This document shows positions 17,091 to 25,581 of a stretch of 33,164 nt of DNA, piece after piece (the first letter of the stretch is position 1; each line of letters begins with the position of its first letter). Source of the stretch: Algoriphagus sp. (GTDB taxonomy: Bacteria; Bacteroidota; Bacteroidia; Cytophagales; Cyclobacteriaceae); the NCBI RefSeq assembly GCF_030694375.1, contig NZ_JAUXYL010000035.1, forward strand, positions 1-33,164. The letters are read 5' to 3'. A program made the position numbers and the translations under genes. Under the pieces are notes generated by a model. It saw only the letters and a program-made list of their open reading frames with translations, searched no databases and had not been told where the DNA came from.

Positions 17091-18410
17091 ATGAAAAAGC
17101 TAAAATGGGTTATCGGATTGGTGATAGTGGGCATGTGGGCATGTAATCCTAAGGACGACCCAACTCCTACCATTCCCGGACAAGAAGTCAAAAAAGCAAT
17201 CTTTGACAGCATGACCGAATGGTATTTCTGGAATCAGGAAGTCCCGGCTACGGTTGATTACTCAAAATTTGCAACCAACGAGGATTTACTTGACGGAATC
17301 ATTTTCAAACCCTTGGATCGGTTTTCTTATCTGACCACACAGGAAGCATTCAACAATGCGTTTGTCGGAAGAAATGCAGGTCATGGATTTGGATTTGCTT
17401 TCACAGCAGATGAAAGACTCTTTGTCTCCTTTGTATTTAGCGAAGCTCCCGCAGGAAAGGACGGCTGGAAGCGAGGCTGGGAAATCACCCAAATCAACGG
17501 AAAACCAATTGCAGAATACAAAACCTCAACAGGAGGTTATGATTTCAAATTGGGAGCTCCTGACCCGGGGATCTCCAATTCATTCACCTTCAAACTTCCT
17601 GATGGTACCACAACCACACGGACCAATGTAAAAGCCGAATACCAATCCAATTCAGTTTTGGAGCAAAAAGTGTTTGATGAAGGCGGAAAAAAGGTGGGCT
17701 ATTGGGCCTATCAAAGTTTCAAAGCAACCGCGGGACTTACTCCGACACGAAGTGCAGAGGTACAGTCGTCTATGGAGTTTTTCCAAAGTCAGGGTGTACA
17801 GGATCTGATCATTGATTTAAGATACAATGGCGGTGGCTCGGTGGCCGTGGCGGAGCAAATATCCAATTACCTCATTCAGAGCTCCAATTCCGGAAAGCTG
17901 ATGTATACCAATAAGCTGAATGCTTCGAAAAGCAGCCAAAACACTTCCAAAAACTTTACAAAAATTGGAAGTCTGCAATTTTCTAGATTGATTTTCATCA
18001 CTTCGAGGGGCTCGGCTTCTGCCTCGGAATTAGTCATTAACAACCTGACTCCTTATATGCAAGTTGTGTTGATTGGAGACAGAACATTCGGAAAACCGGT
18101 TGGGTCATTTCCATTATCCGGGTTCAACAGAGTATTGAAAGACAACAACGTGGAATTGGTACCCATTACTTTTGCCACAGCCAATTCCGCCGGAAAAGCT
18201 GAGTTTTTCGATGGGTTCCCTGCAAATTTCAGCGTTGGTGATTCTCCTCAATTCGGTTGGGGCGATCCCAAGGATCTTCGATTAGCCGCCGCCTTGCAGT
18301 TTGTGAAAAACGGAACTGTCAGCGGCAGAATGGCAGACACCTACTTCAAACCCAAATGGGAGATGATTGATGCTTTCAAAGGATTACAGCAGGAGTTTCC
18401 TGTCTATTAA
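17091..18410 (+). CDS. S41 family (C-terminal processing) protease, lipoprotein
   Basis: The 439-aa product begins MKKLKWVIGLVIVGMWAC, a lipoprotein signal with the lipobox Cys at about residue 18. An N-terminal helical cap (about 30-90) precedes a PDZ-like domain (GHGFGFAFTADERLF to WEITQINGKPI) and the S41 protease core with LIIDLRYNGGGS. The Ser/Lys dyad region is present as RGSASASELV (serine) and FGKPVG (lysine). The frame opens at a TTG at 17079, but the ATG at 17091 is preceded by GAAGGTG and gives the standard signal. Such proteases cleave unfolded or C-terminally tagged envelope proteins. A strong terminator follows. Confidence 0.88.
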   Translation: MKKLKWVIGLVIVGMWACNPKDDPTPTIPGQEVKKAIFDSMTEWYFWNQEVPATVDYSKFATNEDLLDGIIFKPLDRFSYLTTQEAFNNAFVGRNAGHGFGFAFTADERLFVSFVFSEAPAGKDGWKRGWEITQINGKPIAEYKTSTGGYDFKLGAPDPGISNSFTFKLPDGTTTTRTNVKAEYQSNSVLEQKVFDEGGKKVGYWAYQSFKATAGLTPTRSAEVQSSMEFFQSQGVQDLIIDLRYNGGGSVAVAEQISNYLIQSSNSGKLMYTNKLNASKSSQNTSKNFTKIGSLQFSRLIFITSRGSASASELVINNLTPYMQVVLIGDRTFGKPVGSFPLSGFNRVLKDNNVELVPITFATANSAGKAEFFDGFPANFSVGDSPQFGWGDPKDLRLAAALQFVKNGTVSGRMADTYFKPKWEMIDAFKGLQQEFPVY

Positions 18411-18417
18411 AAAAATG

Positions 18418-18448
18418 AAGCCCGGTCAACTGATCGGGCTTTTTTTTA
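18418..18448. terminator. Bidirectional rho-independent terminator between S41 protease and tex
   Basis: AAGCCCGGTCA and TGATCGGGCTT form an inverted repeat with one G-U pair and a very short loop. An A-run precedes it and eight Ts follow, so it can work in both directions for the convergent S41 protease (+) and tex (-) genes. Confidence 0.85.
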
Positions 18449-18505
18449 ACCAATAACTTAACAACCTATTCGCCCCGGTCTGTGTCTTCGCAGTCCGGAA
18501 TACAA

Positions 18506-20758
18506 TCACTTCCCAAACTTCCCTTTCAGCATCGCCAGCTTATCGGACATGGTCCCTTGAGGTTCTTCGGCTTTTGCATGCTTAGGTGCAGGGGAAGTAT
18601 TATTTGGGTTTTTGCTCCGATCGGCAAAGGGATCAGCTTTCATGCTCAGTCCGATTCGCTTTCTGGCTATATCCACCTCCATCACGGTCACCTGTACCTT
18701 TTGATTCACTGTCACGACTTCGTTGGGATCTTTGATATAACGATCTGCCAGATGACTCAGGTGAACCAAGCCATCCTGATGCACTCCCACATCCACGAAT
18801 GCGCCAAAGGCCGTGATATTGGTTACCACTCCCGGAAGCTTCATTCCTACTTTAAGATCGGCCATGGAATTAACTCCCTCTTGAAAATTGAAAACTTCAA
18901 ACGATTCACGCGGATCACGCCCCGGCTTGGCCAATTCCTGTAAAATATCCTCCAGTGTAGGCAATCCCACTGTTTCGGACACATAGTTTCTCAGAATGAT
19001 CTTGCTTCGCAAATCCTCCGAACTCATCAGGTCTTTGACCGAAGCATTCACATCCTTTGCCATTTTCTCTACCAATTCATACCGTTCAGGGTGAACTGCG
19101 GAAGCGTCAAGCGGATGTTTTGCCTTACTGATTCTGAGGAAACCAGCCGCCTGCTCAAAGGCTTTTTCTCCCAATCTTGGGACCTTTTTGAGCTGAGCAC
19201 GACTCGTAAATGGCCCGTTTTCGGTTCTGAAATCAACGATATTTTGCGCCAAAACAGGACCTAAACCTGAAACGTAAGTCAGCAATTGCTTGGAAGCAGT
19301 ATTCACTTCCACTCCTACTCCGTTTACAGCGGACATGACCGTGTCATCCAGAGAATTTTTCAGCGCATTCTGATCCACATCGTGCTGATATTGACCCACA
19401 CCGATGGACTTCGGGTCTATTTTCACCAATTCAGCCAAGGGATCCATCAATCGACGACCAATCGAAATCGCTCCCCGAATCGTCAAATCCAAATCAGGAA
19501 ATTCCTCTCTTGCAACATCTGAAGCCGAATAAATTGATGCTCCTGCCTCATTAACCATTGTCACAATCACAGATTTGGGAAGGCCCAAGCTCTTGACAAA
19601 AGCCTCCGTCTCCCGACCTGCCGTACCATTGCCTATAGCAATGGCCTGAATCGAATAACTTTCCACCAAACTTTGGACATTTTTCCCAGCCTCCACAGCT
19701 TTCCATTGTGCTTCGTGAGGGAATATGGTTTCATAGTGTAAAAACTGCCCCTGAGGACCGAGGCACACCAACTTACACCCTGTTCTGAAACCGGGATCAA
19801 TCGCCATCACAGACTTTTCGCCCAAAGGAGCGCCCAACAATAGCTGACGAAGGTTCTCTGCAAAAACCCGGATAGCTTCTTCGTCTGCCTTTTTCTTTGT
19901 CAACAGGCGGACTTCAGTCTCCATACTAGGTTTGAGGAGTCTTCGATAAGAATCTTTAATAGCCAATTTGACTTGATCCACAGCAGAATTTGCGGCATGT
20001 TCGAGGATTTCTCGTTCGATTACCGCTGTCGCGGAAAGTTCCTCAGGGCAGGAATCCAGCATCAAAAAAAGCTCTTTCTCTCCCCTCCTCATCGCCAAAA
20101 CACGATGTGAAGGAGCTGTTTTGATCGGTTCAGACCACTCAAAATAATCTTTGTATTTGATGGCTTCGGATTCCTTCCCGGGAATAACCCTAGCTGTGAA
20201 AGTACCTTCATTAAGAAATAACTTTCGCATCTTTTCACGGAGATTGGCATTCTCATTTATCCATTCAGCGATAATGTCCCGTGCTCCCTGTAGAGCTTCT
20301 TCGATGGATTTCACTTCGTTCTCCTCACTGATATATTTTTCGGCCTCTGCCTCCAAGTCAAAGGAAGTCTGCCCAAAAATCCGCTCTGCAAGTGGCTCAA
20401 GTCCTTTTTCACGGGCAATAGTCGCCTTTGTTCTTCGCTTTGGCTTGTAAGGCAAATAGATGTCCTCCAGTTTGGACATAGTCTCAGCGCCGTCGATGGA
20501 TTTTTTCAGTTCGGGAGTAAGTTTCCCTTGTTCCTCGATGGATTTGAGGATAGCTTCCCTGCGCTTATCCAATTCACGAAGCTGCTCGATTCGATCACGG
20601 ATAGTGGCAACCTGCACTTCGTCCAGGGTTCCTGTGGCTTCTTTTCGGTATCTGGATATAAAGGGAACTGTCGCCCCTCCATCCAACAATTCGATCGTGG
20701 CTTGCACCTGATGCGGTTTTACCTGGAGTTCGGCGGCGATTTTAATCTCGTAATTCAT
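18506..20758 (-). CDS. tex: Tex family protein, RNA-binding transcription accessory factor
   Basis: The 750-aa protein has the full Tex layout: an N-terminal helical Tex domain (1-200), a YqgF/RuvX-like RNase H-fold domain starting VMAIDPGFRTGCKLVCLG (about 325-445), a helix-hairpin-helix pair (GVEVNTASKQLLTYVSGLG onward, about 490-560), and a C-terminal S1 RNA-binding domain (LPGVVTNITAFGAFVDVG, about 645-715). A low-complexity tail follows. Tex is linked to transcription termination, toxin-gene expression and stress responses in other bacteria; its exact role in Bacteroidota is not settled. The gene is transcribed alone. Confidence 0.93.
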   Translation of the reverse strand: MNYEIKIAAELQVKPHQVQATIELLDGGATVPFISRYRKEATGTLDEVQVATIRDRIEQLRELDKRREAILKSIEEQGKLTPELKKSIDGAETMSKLEDIYLPYKPKRRTKATIAREKGLEPLAERIFGQTSFDLEAEAEKYISEENEVKSIEEALQGARDIIAEWINENANLREKMRKLFLNEGTFTARVIPGKESEAIKYKDYFEWSEPIKTAPSHRVLAMRRGEKELFLMLDSCPEELSATAVIEREILEHAANSAVDQVKLAIKDSYRRLLKPSMETEVRLLTKKKADEEAIRVFAENLRQLLLGAPLGEKSVMAIDPGFRTGCKLVCLGPQGQFLHYETIFPHEAQWKAVEAGKNVQSLVESYSIQAIAIGNGTAGRETEAFVKSLGLPKSVIVTMVNEAGASIYSASDVAREEFPDLDLTIRGAISIGRRLMDPLAELVKIDPKSIGVGQYQHDVDQNALKNSLDDTVMSAVNGVGVEVNTASKQLLTYVSGLGPVLAQNIVDFRTENGPFTSRAQLKKVPRLGEKAFEQAAGFLRISKAKHPLDASAVHPERYELVEKMAKDVNASVKDLMSSEDLRSKIILRNYVSETVGLPTLEDILQELAKPGRDPRESFEVFNFQEGVNSMADLKVGMKLPGVVTNITAFGAFVDVGVHQDGLVHLSHLADRYIKDPNEVVTVNQKVQVTVMEVDIARKRIGLSMKADPFADRSKNPNNTSPAPKHAKAEEPQGTMSDKLAMLKGKFGK

Positions 20759-20867
20759 ATTCTTGGGTAATTCAATTCAAATTTGGGACTGCAAGATAAA
20801 CTTCCTTCGAAAGAGAAATCCGCTTTTATGTATGACATGTCACTAAGAAGCTGGAAATGTGAGGGTA

Positions 20868-20958
20868 AATTTGATTTCAGATTTACGATTTTAGATTTAC
20901 GACCTCATCCTTCATCATTCGAAATTCCTCATTCGACGTTCGATATTCATTATTTATG
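20868..20958 (+). repeat. Degenerate heptameric tandem array (TTTNNGA, then NTTCNNN)
   Basis: Read in steps of 7 from 20868, thirteen units stay in phase. The first five fit TTTNNGA (for example TTTCAGA and TTTACGA). The next eight fit NTTCNNN (for example ATTCGAA, ATTCGAC and GTTCGAT), with slight drift at the block edges. The word changes but the 7-bp phase does not, which is not expected of a simple microsatellite. Confidence 0.65.
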
Positions 20959-21043
20959 GATTGGAAAAATTAAAAATTGAAAAATTGGAAGATTGGGTTG
21001 GAAGGTGGGAATGCTGTAAGGTTGTAAGATTAAATTCCCGACA

Positions 21044-21112
21044 CTTCAACATTCGATATTCAGCGTTCGATAGTGAATATTAAAAAATATCGAATATCGA
21101 ATAATGAACACC
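21044..21112. repeat. Inverted pair of heptameric arrays (NTTCNNN / GAANNNN)
   Basis: At 21044-21071 four units fit NTTCNNN (for example ATTCGAT and GTTCGAT). At 21085-21112 the units read GAATATC, GAATAAT and so on, the reverse-complement type. ATTCGATATTC (21051-21061) and GAATATCGAAT (21092-21102) are a perfect 11-bp inverted repeat, so the pair can form a hairpin. Confidence 0.6.
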
Positions 21113-21126
21113 CAATTTCGAAGACT

Positions 21127-21161
21127 ATACTTCGTACTTGGTACATTGTACTTAATACATA
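21127..21161 (+). repeat. Five heptamers RTACWTN directly upstream of the thioredoxin gene
   Basis: Five consecutive 7-bp units fit RTACWTN (ATACTTC, GTACTTG, GTACATT and two more). The array ends 3 bp before the ATG at 21165, so it must form the promoter and leader region of that gene. Confidence 0.7.
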
Positions 21162-21164
21162 AAA

Positions 21165-21731
21165 ATGAAAAAAGAATTTAAGTCTTGGGGCCTGATCTTG
21201 GCCTTTTTTGCATTTCTCTACTTCACAGGATTGCTTCCCGTGATTCAGGGTGGACTTCAGTCTGTCTTACTTTCTACAGGTTTGATAAAGCCTAAAATCG
21301 AAATTCCGGACCTGACCAACCAAAAGTTTGACTACCGCGGTCAATTCAAGGACTTTGAAGGAAACCTCATCGACCTTCAAGATTATCGGGGGAAAACTGT
21401 TTTTATCAACCTTTGGGCTTCTTGGTGCGGACCTTGTCGAGCTGAGATGCCACACATTTCCGAGCTTTACAAATCAGTAAAAGACACGCCTGATCTTGCA
21501 TTCCTGATGATCGGGTTAGACAATGATTTCAATAAAAGTAAAAATTTCATGGAGGGTAAATCCTGGACTTTCCCCACTGCCCATGCGAGCTTTGGACTCA
21601 ATCAAAGTCTTCAAAGCGGATCCATCCCAACTACTTTGGTGGTGAATAAAGTTGGTAAAATCGTCTTTTACCAAGAAGGCATGAGCAATTTCAATACCGA
21701 CGAATTCCGAAATTTTCTCCTCGCCCAATAG
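21165..21731 (+). CDS. TlpA-like thioredoxin-fold protein, membrane-anchored
   Basis: The 188-aa product has an N-terminal hydrophobic segment (about residues 6-35) that should anchor it to the inner membrane with the thioredoxin domain in the periplasm. The redox motif WCGPC is at residues 87-91 in the context NLWASWCGPCRAEMP. The cis-proline region SIPTTLVV follows, then a short C-terminal helix. TlpA/ResA-type proteins reduce disulfides, for example in cytochrome c maturation; no such partner is nearby. A heptameric repeat array sits immediately before its start codon. The GH95 gene follows 98 bp downstream. Confidence 0.88.
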   Translation: MKKEFKSWGLILAFFAFLYFTGLLPVIQGGLQSVLLSTGLIKPKIEIPDLTNQKFDYRGQFKDFEGNLIDLQDYRGKTVFINLWASWCGPCRAEMPHISELYKSVKDTPDLAFLMIGLDNDFNKSKNFMEGKSWTFPTAHASFGLNQSLQSGSIPTTLVVNKVGKIVFYQEGMSNFNTDEFRNFLLAQ

Positions 21732-21829
21732 CAAAGCAGTCTATTTGAGCATTCAACGGGCTTTTTTAAGAAAACCGGTTGGCAGGTTTAATGATTTATC
21801 GTAATCTTAAATCCCAACCCAAGTAACCG

Positions 21830-24163
21830 ATGAAAAAGACCCTAGCCATACTCCTTTTTTCATTTTTCACTGTGCTTACCACTTTTGCACAAAAATCAGT
21901 GCTTTGGTATGAAAAACCAGCCGAAAAATGGGAGGATGCACTTCCAATCGGCAATGGAAGACTTGGTGCTATGGTTTTTGGCATTCCGGGCAAAGAGCGG
22001 ATTCAACTTAATGAAGATTCACTTTGGCCGGGTGGACCGGAAGATTGGGGTTTGGCCGAAGGAAAAAGAAAGGATCTTGAGCTAATCCGGGATTACCTGA
22101 TTGCAGGAGCACATCAAAAAGCCGATTCCCTGTTGGTTTTGAAATTCTCCAGAAAAGGGCTGACTCGATCTCATCAGACGATGGGCGATTTGTGGTTGGA
22201 TTTTGATTGGAAAGAAATCACGGATTACAAACGAAGTCTGGATTTGGACGAAGCTATTTCCTACACTGAATTCAAAAGCGAAGGATATCAGGTGATACAG
22301 GAGACTTTTGCTTCGGCTCCAAATCAGGCTATTTTGATAAAACTCCACACGACCCATCCCGATGGATTCCGAGGCCTGATCCGCATGGACCGTCCTTTGG
22401 ATCAAAATTTCCCAACTGCTGTAACCAATGCCATAAATAACAACTTACTCGAAATGAAGGGCATGGTGACTCAGCGTGGCGGACAGCTAGACTCCAAGCC
22501 TTACCCGATTTTGAATGGAGTCAAATTCAAGGTCCTTTTGCTGGCGCAAAATCAGGATGGCGAAATCAAGGCTACCGACGAAGGCCTTCAAGTGAACGGG
22601 GCCAAAGAAATTCACTTAAAACTGGTAGCCGAGACGAGTTATTACCACCGGGAATTTGAAAAAACTGCAGAGGACAATCTTGATGAGATTGCCTTCAGCA
22701 GTTGGGGCCAATTACAACAAGCACATCTGCGAGAATATAAATCCTGGTATGATCGGATGAGTCTGAGTTTAGTAGAACCAGCCACAGATGATACTCCCAC
22801 AGATCAACGAATTCAAAATATAAAGGCAGGTCAAACAGACCTACACCTCGAAAAATTACTTTTCGATTTTGGACGCTACCTTTTGATTTCATCCTCCCGT
22901 CCCGGCACCAACCCCGCCAACCTTCAGGGGCTTTGGAACCAACATATTTCGGCTCCCTGGAATGCGGATTATCATTTGAACATCAATCTGCAGATGAACT
23001 ATTGGCCGGCTGAAGTCACCAACCTGAGTGAGCTTCACATGCCACTTTTTGACTTCACTGACGGGTTGATCGAAAATGGAAAAAAAACAGCTTCCTACAA
23101 TTTCGATATGCAGGGAGCCATGCTTCCGCACACGACTGATATTTGGAAAATCCCCTTTCTCCAGGCAGCCACAGCCTATTGGGGGAGTTGGATCGGAGCT
23201 GGAGCATGGCTTGGAAGGCACTATTGGGAGCATTATTTGTTTACTTTAGATCAGGATTTTTTGGAAAAAAGAGCCCTGCCGGCCTTAGAACAACTCACCC
23301 TTTTCTATTCCGATTGGCTGATTACAGACCCGCGTGACGGCACCTTAGTATCGGCACCATCCACCTCACCGGAAAATCAGTTTATCAATGAAAAAGGACA
23401 AAAAGCCGCCGCTACGATGGGTGCTGCCATGGATCAGCAGCTGATTGCCGATATTTTCACCATCTATTTGAAATCAAATGAACTCCTCGGCAAACGCTCA
23501 GCACTGTCAGACAAAATCCAAACCCAACTGGCACAACTTCGCCCGGGAATCCAATTGGGATCGGATGGAAGAATCCTGGAATGGGATCGGGAATATGAAG
23601 AGCCGGAAAAGGGCCATCGCCATATGTCTCACCTCTACGCCTTCCACCCGGGAGCTGCGATTACCCAAAGTGGTACGCCAGAATACTTTGATGCCGTAAA
23701 AAAGACTTTGGACTATCGGTTGGAAAATGGTGGTGCCGGCACAGGATGGTCAAGGGCTTGGTTGATCAATTTTTCCGCAAGACTCATGGATGGAGAAATG
23801 GCCTACGCCCATATCCAAAAGCTATTGGAGACCGGCTTGTACAACAACCTCTTCGATGCTCATCCTCCTTTCCAGATTGATGGAAACTTTGGATATACAG
23901 CAGGGATAGCCGAAATGCTCCTTCAGTCCCATGAAGAGGGAATCATTCGAATCCTCCCTGCCATACCAAATGCTTGGCAAAGCGGATCGGTAAAAGGGCT
24001 GAAGGCAAGAGGAGGATTCACCTTGGATTTTACTTGGGAAAGTGGTGAAGTGAAAACCATCAGACTGCATTCTTTAAATGGCAGGAAGGTGATCCTTTTT
24101 GCCGATGGATCAGAAATCGATCTGGAACTAAGGGCTGGAGAAAGTATTGAGATGGAGTTTTAA
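21830..24163 (+). CDS. GH95 family glycoside hydrolase, probable alpha-L-fucosidase
   Basis: The 777-aa product has a signal peptide (MKKTLAILLFSFFTVLTTFAQ region) and the full GH95 layout. The N-terminal beta domain begins WYEKPAEKWEDALPIGNGRL and contains LNEDSLWPGGPEDW. The (alpha/alpha)6 catalytic barrel has NINLQMNYWPAEVTNLSEL with N384 and N386, an acidic cluster before HRHMSHLYAFHPG (E584 to E593), and QIDGNFG with D684. A C-terminal beta domain closes the protein. GH95 enzymes are inverting alpha-1,2-L-fucosidases, with some acting on L-galactose. No SusC/SusD pair or other CAZyme is adjacent, so it is not in a classical polysaccharide utilisation locus here. Confidence 0.93.
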   Translation: MKKTLAILLFSFFTVLTTFAQKSVLWYEKPAEKWEDALPIGNGRLGAMVFGIPGKERIQLNEDSLWPGGPEDWGLAEGKRKDLELIRDYLIAGAHQKADSLLVLKFSRKGLTRSHQTMGDLWLDFDWKEITDYKRSLDLDEAISYTEFKSEGYQVIQETFASAPNQAILIKLHTTHPDGFRGLIRMDRPLDQNFPTAVTNAINNNLLEMKGMVTQRGGQLDSKPYPILNGVKFKVLLLAQNQDGEIKATDEGLQVNGAKEIHLKLVAETSYYHREFEKTAEDNLDEIAFSSWGQLQQAHLREYKSWYDRMSLSLVEPATDDTPTDQRIQNIKAGQTDLHLEKLLFDFGRYLLISSSRPGTNPANLQGLWNQHISAPWNADYHLNINLQMNYWPAEVTNLSELHMPLFDFTDGLIENGKKTASYNFDMQGAMLPHTTDIWKIPFLQAATAYWGSWIGAGAWLGRHYWEHYLFTLDQDFLEKRALPALEQLTLFYSDWLITDPRDGTLVSAPSTSPENQFINEKGQKAAATMGAAMDQQLIADIFTIYLKSNELLGKRSALSDKIQTQLAQLRPGIQLGSDGRILEWDREYEEPEKGHRHMSHLYAFHPGAAITQSGTPEYFDAVKKTLDYRLENGGAGTGWSRAWLINFSARLMDGEMAYAHIQKLLETGLYNNLFDAHPPFQIDGNFGYTAGIAEMLLQSHEEGIIRILPAIPNAWQSGSVKGLKARGGFTLDFTWESGEVKTIRLHSLNGRKVILFADGSEIDLELRAGESIEMEF

Positions 24164-24216
24164 AACCTATTTAACTGCCAGATTCCAGACCTGAAAAAAT
24201 TTCCTATCTTCCACAA

Positions 24217-25581
24217 ATGAGCAAGTTGTCACCCCTAGTTATCATTGTCGGAGGAGGATTTTCAGGTATTGCTGCCGCAAAAAAACTTCACGAAGCAGGA
24301 ATTTCATTCTTGGTTTTGGAAGCAAGAGACCGTCTGGGTGGACGGGTGTTTACCAAAAATCTTTCAGATGACCTTTATCTTGATCTGGGTGGTCAATGGA
24401 TCGGTCCGACCCAAAATCGGATGTACCAGCTTTGCGAAGAACAGGGCTTGGAGACTTTTGAGACGTACGATCAGGGAAAAAACATTCTTGATCTGGGCGG
24501 GAAGATCAGAACCTATGCCGGCCTGATTCCAAAAATGGATCCTTTTTCGCTCATAAATCTGGATCTGATTATAAAAAAACTGGAAAGACTTGCTCGGCAA
24601 GTGGACATCAATACTCCCTGGACTCATCCAAAAGCCAATGCATATGATAGTGTATCTCTGGATTATTTCGTCCGGAAAAACAGTTTGACCAAATCTTGTG
24701 AAAAGGTCATCCGGGTGGGATGTGAAACGATATTCGCCTGTGAGCTAAATGAAATCTCTCTCCTTCACGCTCTTTTTTATATCCGATCAGGCACTTCGCT
24801 AGAATGCCTCATCAACATCAAAAATGGTGCTCAGCAGCACAGAATCAAAGGGGGAATGCAGGCCTTGGTGGAGCAGATGGCCCATCCGTTTATTGATAAA
24901 ATCCGCTTTAATTCTCCCGTAATCAGCATAGAGAAAAAGGAGAAAGAAGTACGGGTTATCTGCGAAAATATGGAGTATTCAACCCGGAAAATAATCCTTT
25001 CCGTCCCCCCTCCTTTATTGGCCAAAATAAGGTTTACACCTGAATTGCCGGTAGAGAAGCGACGCCTTTTAGAACGCTATGCCATGGGGCATGTTGGCAA
25101 ATGTTTCATGATTTATGGTAAGCCCTTTTGGAGAGAAAAAGGATTCAGTGGCCAGGTAGTTTCTGACAAAAATTCCCCGTTTCAGACCCTTTTCGATTGC
25201 TCACCATTTGACGGGAAATTTGGGATAGTCATGGGATTCACCATCGGTAATAGGGCCAAGTCCTATTTCCTACAAAATGAAATGGAAAGAAAGTCCAAAA
25301 TGCAGGAAATATTGGAAGTCTATTTTGGACCTGAAGCGAAGCATCCTGTAAACTATCTGGATTATACAATGAGTGATGAAACCTGGTCTTCGGGATGCTA
25401 CGCAGGTCTGATGCCCACCGGAGCTTGGACAGGATTTAGGGACGCCTATAGAAAACCGGCGGATCCGTTTTATTTTGCAGGAACAGAAGCTTCTACCCGA
25501 TGGAACGGATATATCGAAGGCGCTGTCCTGGCAGGTGAAGCGGCCGCTCATCAGGTTATAAAATCCTTGGATCATGACTAA
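24217..25581 (+). CDS. Flavin-containing amine oxidase (monoamine oxidase family)
   Basis: The 454-aa protein has an N-terminal Rossmann FAD motif, VIIVGGGFSGIAAAKKL (GGGFSG at 12-17), and LEARDRLGGRV about 30 residues later. GGQWIGPTQNRM is typical of the MAO family. WSSGCYAGLMPTG carries C394, at the position of the Cys that binds FAD covalently in human MAO-B (SGGCY). The C-terminal FAD motif is YFAGTEASTRWNGYIEGAVLAGE. It should oxidise a primary or other amine to an aldehyde with release of ammonia and H2O2. It is the first gene of a compact operon; the nitrilase gene starts before its stop codon, overlapping by 8 nt. Confidence 0.88.
   Translation: MSKLSPLVIIVGGGFSGIAAAKKLHEAGISFLVLEARDRLGGRVFTKNLSDDLYLDLGGQWIGPTQNRMYQLCEEQGLETFETYDQGKNILDLGGKIRTYAGLIPKMDPFSLINLDLIIKKLERLARQVDINTPWTHPKANAYDSVSLDYFVRKNSLTKSCEKVIRVGCETIFACELNEISLLHALFYIRSGTSLECLINIKNGAQQHRIKGGMQALVEQMAHPFIDKIRFNSPVISIEKKEKEVRVICENMEYSTRKIILSVPPPLLAKIRFTPELPVEKRRLLERYAMGHVGKCFMIYGKPFWREKGFSGQVVSDKNSPFQTLFDCSPFDGKFGIVMGFTIGNRAKSYFLQNEMERKSKMQEILEVYFGPEAKHPVNYLDYTMSDETWSSGCYAGLMPTGAWTGFRDAYRKPADPFYFAGTEASTRWNGYIEGAVLAGEAAAHQVIKSLDHD

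Larger units (their letters stand above)
20759..21164. other. Gene-less AT-rich spacer made largely of degenerate heptameric repeats
   Basis: No gene is supported in these 406 bp between the divergent tex and tlpA-like genes. A 65-codon open frame near 20783 lies within the repeats and is rejected. Large parts show 7-bp periodicity in at least three blocks (20868-20958, 21044-21112 and 21127-21161), each with a different consensus word. Between them is a stretch with ATTGGAA/ATTAAAA-type words (about 20959-21000). The promoters of tex and the thioredoxin gene must lie within or beside this mosaic. Confidence 0.6.

Noticed and set aside
18482..18943. 153-codon open frame antisense to tex
   Set aside because: It lies opposite the conserved S1 domain region of tex and has no recognisable protein features.
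20783..20980. 65-codon open frame in the tex-tlpA spacer
   Set aside because: It is built from degenerate heptamer repeats and has no family resemblance.
21830..24163. Polysaccharide utilisation locus around the GH95 gene
   Set aside because: No SusC/SusD-like, sulfatase, regulator or other glycoside hydrolase gene is adjacent.
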